A DNA stretch of 64,000 nt from positions 1,754,957 to 1,818,956 of the forward strand of contig NZ_LN869529.1 in the NCBI RefSeq assembly GCF_001244995.1, given 5' to 3'. Every line of letters begins with the position of its first letter. Position 1 is the first letter of the stretch. Positions 24,629 to 33,316 of this stretch are shown here, piece by piece. The notes below the pieces were generated by a model. It ran no database searches. It worked only from the letters and a program-made list of their open reading frames with translations, and had not been told where the DNA came from. This stretch comes from Intestinimonas massiliensis (ex Afouda et al. 2020). GTDB lineage: Bacteria > Bacillota > Clostridia > Oscillospirales > Oscillospiraceae. A program made the position numbers and the translations under genes.

Positions 24629-25471
24629 TCATTCGTCCTTCTTCGACGACACCGCCCGGTCATAAAGGGCCTTGCGCGGAAGTCCCAGCTCCGCCGCCGC
24701 CTGCCGGGCGGCGTCCTTCAGGGAGCAGCCCTGGCCTTGCAGAGCAAGCAGCCGTGCCAGCCCGTCCTCCAGGGTGGCACTGTCCTCTGCGGGCGGGCAG
24801 CCCCCCTCCACCACCAGGACGAACTCCCCCTTGGGCGGGTTTTCCTCATACCACGCGGCCGCCTCGCCCAGGGTGGTGCGGCGGACCTCCTCGTGGAGCT
24901 TGGTGAGCTCCCGGCACAGAGAGATACGCCGCTCGGGGCCAAAGGTATCCCGCAGATCCCGCAGGGTGGCCGTCAGCTTGTGGGGCGCCTCGTAGAACAG
25001 CATGGTCCGCTGCTCACCCCGGAGCTGCTCCAGGTGGGCCCGGCGATTTTTCTTGTTCATAGCCAAAAATCCCTCAAAGGTAAACCGGCCGGTGGGCAGG
25101 CCCGAGGCCGCCAGCGCGGTGACCAGGGCGCAAGGTCCCGGGATGGAAACCACGCTCACACCGGCGGCGGCGCACTGGGCCACCAACTCCTCGCCGGGGT
25201 CGCTGACCGCAGGGGTGCCCGCGTCAGTGACCAGAGCGCAGTCTTCGCCCGCCAGAAGGCGGCTGAGGACCGCCGCCCCGCTGGCGCCGGTGTTGTGCCG
25301 GTAATAGCTCAGCATCGGCTTTTTCAGCCCCAGATGATTGAGTAGCTTCACGGTGACACGGGTGTCCTCAGCGGCGATGAAGTCCACCGCCGCCAGGGTA
25401 TCGGCCATCCGCCGGGAGATATCTCCCAGGTTGCCGATGGGGGTGGGGACCAGGTACAAGGTTCCGGGCAT
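24629..25471 (-). CDS. rsmI: 16S rRNA (cytidine-1402-2'-O)-methyltransferase
   Basis: 280-residue tetrapyrrole-methylase-fold enzyme. GTLYLVPTPIGNLGDIS at the start, LLAGEDCALVTDAGTPAVSDPG (~residue 75-95) and IPGPCALVTALAASGLP are RsmI signatures, and KELPRKALYDRAV-like residues close the C terminus. RsmI methylates the ribose of C1402 in the decoding centre using SAM. The ATG at 25471 follows GAGGAGGAG. It lies 22 bases downstream of the tRNA methyltransferase-like gene in the same direction, a common pairing in Firmicutes. Confidence 0.94.
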   Translation of the reverse strand: MPGTLYLVPTPIGNLGDISRRMADTLAAVDFIAAEDTRVTVKLLNHLGLKKPMLSYYRHNTGASGAAVLSRLLAGEDCALVTDAGTPAVSDPGEELVAQCAAAGVSVVSIPGPCALVTALAASGLPTGRFTFEGFLAMNKKNRRAHLEQLRGEQRTMLFYEAPHKLTATLRDLRDTFGPERRISLCRELTKLHEEVRRTTLGEAAAWYEENPPKGEFVLVVEGGCPPAEDSATLEDGLARLLALQGQGCSLKDAARQAAAELGLPRKALYDRAVSSKKDE

Positions 25472-25493
25472 ATTGTCTCCTCCTCGGTCAATT

Positions 25494-26183
25494 TCATGGG
25501 GTGCGCAGCAGGGCGGGCAGAATCTCCAGCCCCGGCCTGCCCTGACGGACAGCCTCGGCCAGCACCGCCGAGGGCGGGGCATCCGCCCGGTGTTGGACCA
25601 GCCGCAGCCGCTTGGGCTCCAGCCCATGGGACCGCAAGGCCTCCAGCAGGTCGGCCAGCCGCTCCGGCCGGTGGACCAGGGCAAAGCGCCCGCCGTTTCG
25701 CACCAGCCGCCCGGCGGCAGCGCACAGCTCGTCCAGGGTACAGGCGTGCTCCATCCGGGCGGACCCGCCGGACGCCCCGCCGCCCTCCCGGAACCAGGGC
25801 GGGTTGGACACCGCTAGGTCAAAACTGCCGGCGGGCAGCAGTTCCGGGTCCCGCAGATCCCCGGCGCAGACGCGCCCTTCCACGCCGTTTTCCCGAAAGT
25901 TCCGGTCCGCCACCGCAGCGGCGGCCGGGTTCCGTTCCACACCGGTGAGGGCCAGGCTGGGCTCCCGCTCCAGCAGAAGCAGCCCCAGCGCCCCGGAGCC
26001 GCAGCCCAGATCACACACCCGCCAGCCCCGCCGCAGGGTGGCAAAGTCCCCCAGGGCCAGGGTGTCGCCCCCCAGGGGGAAGCAGTCCGCCGTCTGTACC
26101 AGGGTATAGCGCCCCAGCCGCTCTGTCCGCTCTATGGTAATCCGTCCCCCTTGCGTGGTATACTGGTTTTTGCATCCATCCAT
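25494..26183 (-). CDS. tRNA1(Val) A37 N6-methyltransferase-like protein
   Basis: About 229-residue class I SAM methyltransferase of the TrmN6/YabB type. It has RYTLVQTADCFPLGGDTLAL, motif I VCDLGCGSGALGLLLL, motif II GVERNP and the catalytic NPPW motif (AVSNPPWFREGGG), typical of amino-group N6-adenine methylation. The start is uncertain: the chosen ATG at 26183 lacks a strong ribosome site and overlaps the divergent GNAT promoter; initiation nearer to RITIERTERLG behind GGGGGACGG is possible. It precedes rsmI in the same operon. Confidence 0.85.
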   Translation of the reverse strand: MDGCKNQYTTQGGRITIERTERLGRYTLVQTADCFPLGGDTLALGDFATLRRGWRVCDLGCGSGALGLLLLEREPSLALTGVERNPAAAAVADRNFRENGVEGRVCAGDLRDPELLPAGSFDLAVSNPPWFREGGGASGGSARMEHACTLDELCAAAGRLVRNGGRFALVHRPERLADLLEALRSHGLEPKRLRLVQHRADAPPSAVLAEAVRQGRPGLEILPALLRTP

Positions 26184-26204
26184 CGTGAAAGTGAGATGAC
26201 CCTC

Positions 26205-27023
26205 ATGGAAATCCGCGCCATCACTGCACGGACGGCTCCAGACGGCTTCGACCGGCTGGAAAATCCGGACCATTCCTTTCATGTCTGCCCCGAGATGCCC
26301 AGCTACTTCCAGGCTCTGGACCGGGGCCGGCCGGTGGGTTCGCTGTCCGTCTTCCTGCCAACCGCCGACACCGCGGAGATCAGCGCCTGCGTCCGTCCGT
26401 CCTGCCGCCGGCAGGGGATCTTCCGCGCTCTGCTTCAGGAGGCGGTCGCCGTCCTGCGGCCCGCCGGCTGCCGGCGGCTGCTGTTCCCCTGCCAGGGGGA
26501 CAGCAGCGACGGCCGTGCCGTGGCCTCCCACTGGGGCCTAGCCCTGGACCACTCCGAATATCTGATGTACTACGGCGGCGCCCATGCCGCGCCCCGCGTC
26601 TCGGTCTCCCTTCGCCCGGCACAGGAGACCGACCGTTCCGCCCTGGAAGTCCTCTATTCCGCCGCCTTCCCCGGCAATGGCGGAATGGCCGCCGGCTGTC
26701 TGCAGGAGGGCATCCTCTGCCGGGTGCTGGAGCGGCAAGGCCGCCTGGCGGGCGCCGCCTGTGTCAACCTCCGGGGAGAGGCCCTGTCTATCTTCGGCGT
26801 GGCGGTAGACCCCGCGCTCCAAGGGCAGGGCCTGGGCGGCGGGCTTATGGCCGCCCTGCTGGACGGGCTGGCCCCTCTGCGTGGCAAACGGCACGTGCTG
26901 CTGGAGGTGGACGGCGGCAATGAGCGGGCCCGCCGCCTGTATGCCTCCAGCGGTTTTACGGTGCGGCGACTGGTGGAGTATTACTCTCTTCCCCTTCTGC
27001 AAGCTGCTCCATCAGGTGCTTGA
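26205..27023 (+). CDS. GNAT-family N-acetyltransferase with two domains
   Basis: 272-residue protein with two GNAT folds. The first (residues ~1-125) has the degraded acetyl-CoA loop RPSCRRQGIFRALLQEA. The second (~135-270) has the clean motif A VDPALQGQGLGGGLMAALLD followed by VDGGNERARRLYASSGF. The substrate cannot be predicted. The ATG at 26205 has a GTGAG site nine bases upstream; an ATG at 26196 is an alternative. A TATACT hexamer lies near 26158. Its 3' end overlaps the convergent Nudix gene by 68 bases. Confidence 0.85.
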   Translation: MEIRAITARTAPDGFDRLENPDHSFHVCPEMPSYFQALDRGRPVGSLSVFLPTADTAEISACVRPSCRRQGIFRALLQEAVAVLRPAGCRRLLFPCQGDSSDGRAVASHWGLALDHSEYLMYYGGAHAAPRVSVSLRPAQETDRSALEVLYSAAFPGNGGMAAGCLQEGILCRVLERQGRLAGAACVNLRGEALSIFGVAVDPALQGQGLGGGLMAALLDGLAPLRGKRHVLLEVDGGNERARRLYASSGFTVRRLVEYYSLPLLQAAPSGA

Positions 27024-27606
27024 TGATGCGGGCGGTAAGGCCCCAGACGGCGTGGCCCCGATAGCTCCAGATGGGCACCTCCATCCCCCCCGCCCGCCAG
27101 CGGTAGCCCCGGTCGAAGCCGATGAGGTGGTAGGGGAAGTCCTCCCCCACCTCGGCCCGCAGGGGGTAGTGGTACACCTGAGGCGGATTCTCCCGAAAAA
27201 AGCGCACCGGCGCCAGAAAGGTCTCCTTCACCTCGGCGTGGCTGGCCGACATGTGGACCACCGCCCCGGCGTCCACCTGGGCCAGCACCGGGTGGAGCAG
27301 GGTGCCGTCCCGGTGGTGGAGCTCGTCCAGCCGGGCGATGGGCCGGATGGCCGAGGCGGGGATGCCCAGCTCCTCCCGGGTCTCCCGGAAGGCGCACTGG
27401 GTGGGCCCCTCACCGGGCTCCATCCGGCCGCCGGGGAAGCAGACCTCCCCCGGCTGGCGGTTCAGCGTCTCCGAGCGGACCTCCAGGAGCAGATAGGGCT
27501 CCCCCTGCCACTCCACCAGGGGCACCAGCACGGCGTAGTGGGCCCGCACGTCCATCAGGACGGGGGTGTGGTCCATGAACCTCCGCTCAAAATCACCGAT
27601 GGTCAT
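26956..27606 (-). CDS. Nudix hydrolase, CoA pyrophosphatase-like
   Basis: 216-residue Nudix enzyme. The Nudix box is complete (from GGRMEPGEG to RETREELGI, residues ~59-81), and upstream LNRQPGEVCFPGG matches the LLTxRSxxxRxxxGxVxFPGG element of CoA-diphosphatases such as YeaB/NUDT7. It would hydrolyse CoA or acyl-CoA to 3',5'-ADP and phosphopantetheine. The C terminus overlaps the GNAT gene convergently by 68 bases, which is unusual but both reading frames look real. Confidence 0.88.
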   Translation of the reverse strand: MTIGDFERRFMDHTPVLMDVRAHYAVLVPLVEWQGEPYLLLEVRSETLNRQPGEVCFPGGRMEPGEGPTQCAFRETREELGIPASAIRPIARLDELHHRDGTLLHPVLAQVDAGAVVHMSASHAEVKETFLAPVRFFRENPPQVYHYPLRAEVGEDFPYHLIGFDRGYRWRAGGMEVPIWSYRGHAVWGLTARIIKHLMEQLAEGEESNTPPVAAP

Positions 27607-27627
27607 CGGCTGCTCGCTCCTCTCTGT

Positions 27628-28155
27628 TCAGGATTCCGGCACCGTAAAGTGAGCCAGCGGGTCGGGCCGGGTCCACAGGACCACCCGGCCCTCCCGTTCG
27701 GTTTTTCTTAGGTCGATGAGCCGCTGGTTGTCCGAGCCCCGGAACAGGGCGGCATAGGACTTCCGGGCCGCTACAAAGGGGCCGTCCACCAGCACATCGG
27801 TGGCGTCCAGCAGGGCCAGCCGGTCCGGGTCGCCCTCCGTCAAAAGCTGCTCATAGGTCCAGCCGGTGTAGGTCCACACGTCCAGACCCCGGTCCCGGGC
27901 CGCCCGGGCCAGAGCGGCGCACTCCGCCGCCTGGAGGAAGGGGTCGCCGCCGGACAGGGTCAGCCCCTGGAGCAGCGGGTTGGTGTCCAACAGGGCGATG
28001 AGCTCCGCCAACTCCGCCTCCCGTCCCCCCGCCGGGTCGTGGGTCTCCGGGTTGTGGCAGTCGGGGCAGCGGTGGGGGCAGCCCTGGGCGAAGACCGTCA
28101 GCCGCAGACCGGGGCCGTCCACGATGGAGTCGGAGATGGTATTGGCGATGCGCAC
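27628..28155 (-). CDS. nrdG: Anaerobic ribonucleotide reductase activating enzyme
   Basis: 175-residue radical-SAM enzyme that installs the glycyl radical on NrdD. The CPHRCPDCH motif (CxxxCxxC, residues ~26-34) binds the [4Fe-4S] cluster, and LTLSGGDPF provides the SAM-contacting GGE-type loop. A GTG start at 28155 was chosen because AAGGAGG lies eight bases upstream. Although functionally tied to nrdD, it is separated from it by rlmI and a terminator and has its own consensus promoter, so the two may be tuned separately. Confidence 0.93.
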   Translation of the reverse strand: MRIANTISDSIVDGPGLRLTVFAQGCPHRCPDCHNPETHDPAGGREAELAELIALLDTNPLLQGLTLSGGDPFLQAAECAALARAARDRGLDVWTYTGWTYEQLLTEGDPDRLALLDATDVLVDGPFVAARKSYAALFRGSDNQRLIDLRKTEREGRVVLWTRPDPLAHFTVPES

Positions 28156-28183
28156 GGCGCGTCCCTCCTTTTGCGATTCTTTC

Positions 28184-28212
28184 ATTATACCCTTCTTTTT
28201 TCCCGGGCACAA
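28184..28212 (-). promoter_or_regulatory. Sigma-A promoter of nrdG
   Basis: On the minus strand TTGTGC (28212-28207), 17-base spacer, and consensus TATAAT (28189-28184), 28 bases upstream of the GTG start. Confidence 0.7.
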
Positions 28213-28230
28213 GCGTCCGGGACTGGAAGA

Positions 28231-28254
28231 CGCCCCCGGCGGCCGCCGGGGGCG
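28231..28254. terminator. Terminator after rlmI
   Basis: 12-bp perfect GC palindrome without a loop; TTTTTT follows on the plus strand and a weaker tail on the minus strand. It separates rlmI from nrdG. Confidence 0.7.
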
Positions 28255-28258
28255 TTTT

Positions 28259-29461
28259 TTATCGGTCATCGCAGACCTGGAAGATATAAAACTTCAGGTA
28301 ATAGGACTCATCCGCCCCCCAGAGGATAGGGTGATCGGGGGACTGGGTGCGGTACTCCACCTGCCGCAGCCGTCGGCGGGCGTCCCGGGCAGCCTCTCCC
28401 ACGGTCTGGGCGAAGAGCTCCGGCGTCATGAAGTGGGAGCAGGAGCAGGTGGCCAGATAGCCTCCATCCCGCACCAGGGCGATCCCCCGGCGGTTGATCT
28501 CCCGGTAACCCCGGACCGCCTTTTTGACCGAGGCCCGGGACTTGGTGAAGGCGGGCGGGTCCAGAATCACCAGGTCGAACCGCTCGTCCCGCCGCTCCAG
28601 CTCAGGCAGCAGGTCAAACACGTCGCGGCACGTGAAGCCCACCTGTCCGTCCATGCCGTTGAGGGCAGCGTTCTCCCGGGCCTGCAGCACCCCGGTCTCC
28701 GAGGCGTCCACCCCCAGCACCTCTGCCGCGCCGCCCTTGGCGGCGTTGAGGGCGAAGGCTCCGGTATGGGTAAAGCAGTCCAGGGCCCGACCGCCCCGGG
28801 CCAGGGGCTGGATGGCCAACCGGTTGTACTTCTGGTCCAGGAAGAAGCCGGTTTTCTGTCCCTCGGCCACGTCCACAACGTACTGCAAGCCGTTCTCCAC
28901 GATCTCCACCTTGGGGTCGAACGGCTCGGACAGGAAGCCCTTCACCCGCTCCATGCCTTCTTTGAGCCGCACCTTGGCGTCGCTGCGCTCATAGACGCCC
29001 CGGATGTGAATGCCGTCCTCGGCCAGGGCCCGCGTCAGCAGGCGGAGGATGGTCCCCTTCAGCCGGTCGATGCCCAGGGCCAGGGACTCCACCACCAGCA
29101 CGTCGGAGAACTTGTCCACCACCAGGCCGGGCAAAAAGTCGGCCTCCCCGAAAATGAGGCGGCAGCAGGCGGTGTCCACGGTGTCCTTCCGGTACTGCCA
29201 GGCCGCCCGGACCCGCCGGTCCAGGAAGGCCTCGTCGATGACGGCGTCGGCCCGGCGGGAAAGGGCCCGCACGGTGATGGCAGAGTTTGTGTTGACGAAG
29301 CCGTGGCCCAGCACATAGCCGTTGTAGTCCTCGATGCGCACCAGCCCGCCGTTTTCCCAGGGGCCGGTGAGAAGGTCGATCTCGTTGTCGTAAATCCAGG
29401 GGCCGCCGGCCTTAAAGGACCGGCCCTCCCCTTTTTTGAGGCGGACCGCCGCCTGTTCCAT
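28259..29461 (-). CDS. Class I SAM-dependent 23S rRNA methyltransferase (RlmI/RlmK-like)
   Basis: 400 residues: an N-terminal PUA domain (residues ~5-80, with RLKKGEGRSFKAGGPWIYDNE), then an EEHUD-type RNA-binding segment and a Rossmann methyltransferase with LDCFTHTGAFALNAA, VLGVDASETGV and LDPPAFTKSR. The downstream CSCSHFM block is also conserved. This is the layout of RlmI, which makes m5C1962 in 23S rRNA. It lies 16 bases downstream of nrdD and is probably co-transcribed with it. RNA specificity is inferred. Confidence 0.9.
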   Translation of the reverse strand: MEQAAVRLKKGEGRSFKAGGPWIYDNEIDLLTGPWENGGLVRIEDYNGYVLGHGFVNTNSAITVRALSRRADAVIDEAFLDRRVRAAWQYRKDTVDTACCRLIFGEADFLPGLVVDKFSDVLVVESLALGIDRLKGTILRLLTRALAEDGIHIRGVYERSDAKVRLKEGMERVKGFLSEPFDPKVEIVENGLQYVVDVAEGQKTGFFLDQKYNRLAIQPLARGGRALDCFTHTGAFALNAAKGGAAEVLGVDASETGVLQARENAALNGMDGQVGFTCRDVFDLLPELERRDERFDLVILDPPAFTKSRASVKKAVRGYREINRRGIALVRDGGYLATCSCSHFMTPELFAQTVGEAARDARRRLRQVEYRTQSPDHPILWGADESYYLKFYIFQVCDDR

Positions 29462-29477
29462 GTCCGTTCTTCCTTTC

Positions 29478-31796
29478 TCAGACCGAGTGCTTCACCCGGT
29501 CGCGCTCCTCGGCCCGCTTGGCGTTGTTAAAGCGGTCCAGGGTACCAACCAGATAGCCGGTGATGCGGCGGATGCGCTCGAAGGGCACGCCGTCGGCCTC
29601 GGTCCGGCCGCAGCCGGGGCACTGATCCCCGATGATGCCGGAAAAGCCGCACACCGGGTCCCGGTCCACCGGGTGATTCACACTGCCGTAGCCGATGCCG
29701 TGCTCTTTCATATCCCGGATGACCCGTTCGAAGGCCTCCAGATTGTCGCAGGGGTCGCCGTCCATCTCGATGTAGGTGATATGCCCGGCGTTGGTCAGGG
29801 CGTGGTAGGGGGCCTCGATGGCGATCTTCTCATGGGCGGAGATGGGGAAATACACCGGCACGTGGAAGGAGTTGGTGTAGTAGTCCCGGTCAGTGACGCC
29901 GGGGATGGTACCGTACTTTTCCTTGTCGATGCGGACGAACCGGCCGGAGAGCCCCTCGGCGGGGGTGGCCAACAGAGAGAAGTTCAGGCCACGCCCGGCG
30001 CTCTCGGCGTCCATCCGGGCGCGCATGTGGGCGACGATCTCCCGGCCCAGCACCCGGGCCTTCTCACTCTCGCCGTGGTGGACGCCCACCAGGGCCTTGA
30101 GGCACTCGGCCAGGCCGATGAAGCCCACCGACAGGGTGCCGTGCTTGAGCACCTCCCGCACCTCGTCGTTCCAGTCCAGCTTGTCCGAATCCAGCCACAC
30201 CCCCTGCCCCATGAGGAAGGGGTAGTTATACACATGCTTACGGCACTGGATCTCGAACCGCTCCAGAAGCTGCTCCACGCACAGGTCCAGCATCCGGTCC
30301 AGCCCTTCGAAGAAGACGTTCACGTCGCCCTTGGCCTTGATGGCCAGCCGGGGCAGATTGATGGTGGTGAAGCTCAGATTGCCCCGGCCGTTGCAGATCT
30401 CCCGTTCCGGGTCGTGGACGTTGCCGATGACCCGGGTGCGGCAGCCCATATAGGCGATCTCGGTCTCGGGGTGGCCGGGCTTGTAGTACTGGAGATTGAA
30501 GGGAGCGTCGATAAAGGAGAAGTTGGGAAACAGCCGCTTGGCCGAGCAGCGGATGGCGAGCTGGAACAGGTCGTAGTTGGGGTCCCCCGGCTCATAGTTG
30601 ACCCCGGACTTCACCCGGAAGATCTGGATGGGGAAGATGGGGGTCTCGCCGCCGCCCAGCCCGGCCTCGGTGGCCAGCAGGATGTTCTTCATGACCATGC
30701 GGCCCTCGGGGGAGGTGTCGGTGCCGTAGTTGATGGAGGAGAAGGGGGTCTGAGCCCCGGCCCGGGAGTGCATGGTGTTCAGGTTGTGGATGAGGGCCTC
30801 CATGGCCTGATAGGCAGCCCGGTCGGTCTCCTTGACGGCCCGGGCGTGGGCGAACCGCTGTGCTTTTTTCAGCTCGCCCTCCTCCCCGAAGGGGGCCAGC
30901 CGGGGCAGCTCGGCGGCAAAGTAGTCCTCGCAGTCGGCCAGGGTGGGCGCAAGGCCGGTCTCCTCCTGGATCTCGCCCTGGAGCATCTTCAGTCTGGCCT
31001 CCGGGTCCTCGTCCCCGCATAGGAGCATCAGGGCGCGGGCCAGATTCTGCCGGTACATGCGCACAAAGGTCTTGCGCACGCCGTCGGCCATGCCGTAGTC
31101 GAAGTTGACCACCGACTGGCCGCCGTGCTGGTCGTTCTGGTTGGACTGGATGGCGATGCAGCACAGTGCGGCGTAGGAGGAGATGTCGTTGGGCTCCCGC
31201 AGGGTGCCGTGGCCGGTGGAGAACCCCCCGGCGAAGAGCTTCTGGATGTCGATCTGGCAGCAGGTGGTGGTGAGGGTGAGGAAATCCAGGTCGTGGATGT
31301 GGATGTCCCCCTCCCGGTGAGCCCGGGCGTGCTCTGGATCGAGGACGAACATATCGTAAAACTGCTTGGCGCCCTCGGAGCCGAACTTGAGCATGGCGCC
31401 CATGGCGGTGTCGCCGTCGATGTTGGCGTTTTCCCGCTTGATGTCGGAGTCCTTGGCGGCGGTGTAGGTGATGTCTCCGTAGATCTTCATCAGCCGGGTG
31501 TTCATCTCCCGGCTGCGGCTGCGCTGGTCGCGGTAGAGGATGTAGGCCTTGGCCGTCTGGATGTACCCGTTGTCCATGAGCACCTGCTCCACCAGATCCT
31601 GGATGTGCTCCACCTCCGGGCAGGCGCCCCCCTCCTCGGCCAGCAGGGCCAGGACCTGATCCGCCAGGCGCTGGGCCGCCTCCTCCTGGCCGGGCTTGTA
31701 CGTGGCGTTAAAGGCCTTGGTAATGGCGGCGGCGATCTTGGACTGGTCGAAGGGCACCAGGCGGCCGTCTCTTTTCTTGATCTTGGTCACGGTCAT
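29478..31796 (-). CDS. nrdD: Anaerobic ribonucleoside-triphosphate reductase
   Basis: 772-residue class III reductase making dNTPs without oxygen. It has an N-terminal ATP-cone (residues ~1-92, starting KIKKRDGRLVPFDQSKIAAA) for allosteric control, a ten-stranded barrel with TTTCCQIDIQ and the catalytic cysteines, a zinc site CGFSGIIGDQCPGCG near the C terminus, and the glycyl-radical loop RRITGYLVGTLDRFN (~746-760). Activation requires NrdG, encoded 1.3 kb downstream. Two NrdR-type boxes lie upstream and a terminator-like hairpin sits in the leader. Confidence 0.96.
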   Translation of the reverse strand: MTVTKIKKRDGRLVPFDQSKIAAAITKAFNATYKPGQEEAAQRLADQVLALLAEEGGACPEVEHIQDLVEQVLMDNGYIQTAKAYILYRDQRSRSREMNTRLMKIYGDITYTAAKDSDIKRENANIDGDTAMGAMLKFGSEGAKQFYDMFVLDPEHARAHREGDIHIHDLDFLTLTTTCCQIDIQKLFAGGFSTGHGTLREPNDISSYAALCCIAIQSNQNDQHGGQSVVNFDYGMADGVRKTFVRMYRQNLARALMLLCGDEDPEARLKMLQGEIQEETGLAPTLADCEDYFAAELPRLAPFGEEGELKKAQRFAHARAVKETDRAAYQAMEALIHNLNTMHSRAGAQTPFSSINYGTDTSPEGRMVMKNILLATEAGLGGGETPIFPIQIFRVKSGVNYEPGDPNYDLFQLAIRCSAKRLFPNFSFIDAPFNLQYYKPGHPETEIAYMGCRTRVIGNVHDPEREICNGRGNLSFTTINLPRLAIKAKGDVNVFFEGLDRMLDLCVEQLLERFEIQCRKHVYNYPFLMGQGVWLDSDKLDWNDEVREVLKHGTLSVGFIGLAECLKALVGVHHGESEKARVLGREIVAHMRARMDAESAGRGLNFSLLATPAEGLSGRFVRIDKEKYGTIPGVTDRDYYTNSFHVPVYFPISAHEKIAIEAPYHALTNAGHITYIEMDGDPCDNLEAFERVIRDMKEHGIGYGSVNHPVDRDPVCGFSGIIGDQCPGCGRTEADGVPFERIRRITGYLVGTLDRFNNAKRAEERDRVKHSV

Positions 31797-31829
31797 TTTT
31801 TGTCTCTCCTCCCCATAAGCATCAAAAAA

Positions 31830-31846
31830 CGCCCCTGCACGGGGCG
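31830..31846 (-). promoter_or_regulatory. Terminator-like hairpin in the nrdD leader
   Basis: On the minus strand CGCCCC-GTGCA-GGGGCG followed at once by six T, ending about 30 bases before the nrdD ATG. It has the form of an intrinsic terminator inside the 5' leader, so it could act as an attenuator. The stem is only six base pairs. Confidence 0.5.
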
Positions 31847-31866
31847 AAACATCCTGTCACCACAGC

Positions 31867-31914
31867 ACACTATATGTTGTGGTTCAAATTTCAACGTGCA
31901 CCAATATGATACCC
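31867..31914 (-). promoter_or_regulatory. Tandem NrdR boxes upstream of nrdD
   Basis: Box 1 is ACACTATATGTTGTGG (31867-31882), close to the NrdR consensus. A weaker second box lies at 31899-31914 (CACCAATATGATACCC). The box starts are 32 bases apart, about three helical turns, the typical arrangement for repression of reductase genes by NrdR. A TATAGT -10-like hexamer overlaps box 1. Confidence 0.7.
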
Positions 31915-31956
31915 TATCGTGGGCAGGCCGTCAAGAGGCACGGAGCAAGAAGCCTC

Positions 31957-31988
31957 AAAAACACCCGCCAAAGATGGCGGGTGTTTTT
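31957..31988. terminator. Bidirectional terminator
   Basis: 14-base arms (31957-31970 / 31975-31988) with a 4-base loop and A/T tracts at both sides. It ends the homocysteine methyltransferase gene and lies upstream of the nrdD promoter. Confidence 0.88.
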
Positions 31989-32023
31989 TAGGGATTTCTA
32001 CCAGTTGACAGCCCCATCCCGCC

Positions 32024-33268
32024 TCAGAGCAGGATCAGTCCGTATTTCTCCGACATGCGCGCCAGAAACTCCGGCTCCAGCTCAGCGGTGCCGTCGTAGA
32101 AGGCTCGTCCCTGATAGGCCCGCAGGGCCCCCTCCAGCAGCTCCGGCACGTCGGACCACAGGCACAGGGCGTCCCGGACGGCGTACTGCTCCCGGGCGAA
32201 AATCTCCAGGTCGTCGGTGTCCAGCACCTCGATCTTCAGCGCCCCCACCGGGCGCTCCTCCTCGGCCTCCAGAATGTCCTCCATCAGGTGATCGGTACAC
32301 TGGATGGTCTCCCCCACGTCCACGTCCGGGGTGATGAACCGGGCCTCCTTCTCGCTGGCGCAGGGAATGACGTCGGGGTCCTTCTCCACGGGCGGGAAAG
32401 CGGAAAAGTCAACGGTGGCCATGGCCCGTCCCAGGGCGGCAATGTGAGCCGGGGCGGTGCCGCAGCACCCGCCGAAGATGCGCACCCCCGCCGCCGCCCA
32501 CTGGGGGGTCCGCCGGGCAAACGCGTCGGCATTGTCCGGGTAGTCGGGCTTTCCCGACGTCAGGTCGGGCAGCCCGGCGCTGGGCTCGGCGATGAGGGGC
32601 AGGTCGGTGTATAGATGCAGACGGGCAAGCTGCTCCTCCGCCACCGCCGGGTCCACGCAGTTGAGGCCGAAGGCGGTCACCCCCATGCCCTGCATGACGA
32701 TGGCGCAGGCCAGCACGTCGGTGCCGCTGGGGGTACGGCCCTCCTCGTCGCAGTAGCAGGTCACCAGGATGGGCCTGCGGCTGCCCGACTCCCGGATGCC
32801 CAGCACGGCCGCCCGGGCCTCGGCCATGGCCATGACGCTCTCCACCAGGAACAGGTCCACCCCCGCCCGCTCCAGGGCGGCGGCCTGCTCGGCATAGAAG
32901 CCCACCAGCACCTCGAAGGGGGTCTCTCCATAGGGCGGGATGGCATGGAGCGTGGGGCCCAGATCCCCGGCCACCAGAGCGCGGCCTGCCGCCGCCTGCC
33001 GGGTCAGGCCGGTCAGGCGGGCATTGTACTCCTCCACCCGGTCGGCCAGTCCGAATTTCTCCAGGGCGCCCCGATTGGCCCCCAGGGTAGGAGTCACCAG
33101 CACCTGGGCGCCCGCCTCCACATAGGCGCGCTGGAGCTCCAGCAGGGCCTCCGGGTGCTCCAGGGCCCACTGCTCGGTACAGGCGCCCAGGGGCATGCCG
33201 CGTTTTTGCAGCTCGGTACCGGTGGCGCCGTCCATCAAAAACGGCAGGGATAAGGGAATGGGGTCCAT
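32024..33268 (-). CDS. Homocysteine S-methyltransferase family protein with extra C-terminal domain
   Basis: 414 residues. The first ~285 form a Pfam S-methyl_trans barrel: DGATGTELQKRGMP at the start and the three zinc cysteines in GLNCVDP and FGGCCGTAP. The remaining ~125 residues (KIEVLDTDDLEIFAREQY to SEKYGLILL) resemble the first strands of a pterin-binding domain as found in longer clostridial methionine synthases, but the barrel is not completed and no cobalamin domain follows. It could be a stand-alone homocysteine methyltransferase or a module that works with separate proteins. Own promoter and terminator; no SAM riboswitch is seen in the short leader. Confidence 0.85.
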   Translation of the reverse strand: MDPIPLSLPFLMDGATGTELQKRGMPLGACTEQWALEHPEALLELQRAYVEAGAQVLVTPTLGANRGALEKFGLADRVEEYNARLTGLTRQAAAGRALVAGDLGPTLHAIPPYGETPFEVLVGFYAEQAAALERAGVDLFLVESVMAMAEARAAVLGIRESGSRRPILVTCYCDEEGRTPSGTDVLACAIVMQGMGVTAFGLNCVDPAVAEEQLARLHLYTDLPLIAEPSAGLPDLTSGKPDYPDNADAFARRTPQWAAAGVRIFGGCCGTAPAHIAALGRAMATVDFSAFPPVEKDPDVIPCASEKEARFITPDVDVGETIQCTDHLMEDILEAEEERPVGALKIEVLDTDDLEIFAREQYAVRDALCLWSDVPELLEGALRAYQGRAFYDGTAELEPEFLARMSEKYGLILL

Positions 33269-33316
33269 AATATGGAATTCCTCCTCAATGTCTGTGCAGG
33301 TTTCATTCGGTAGATA

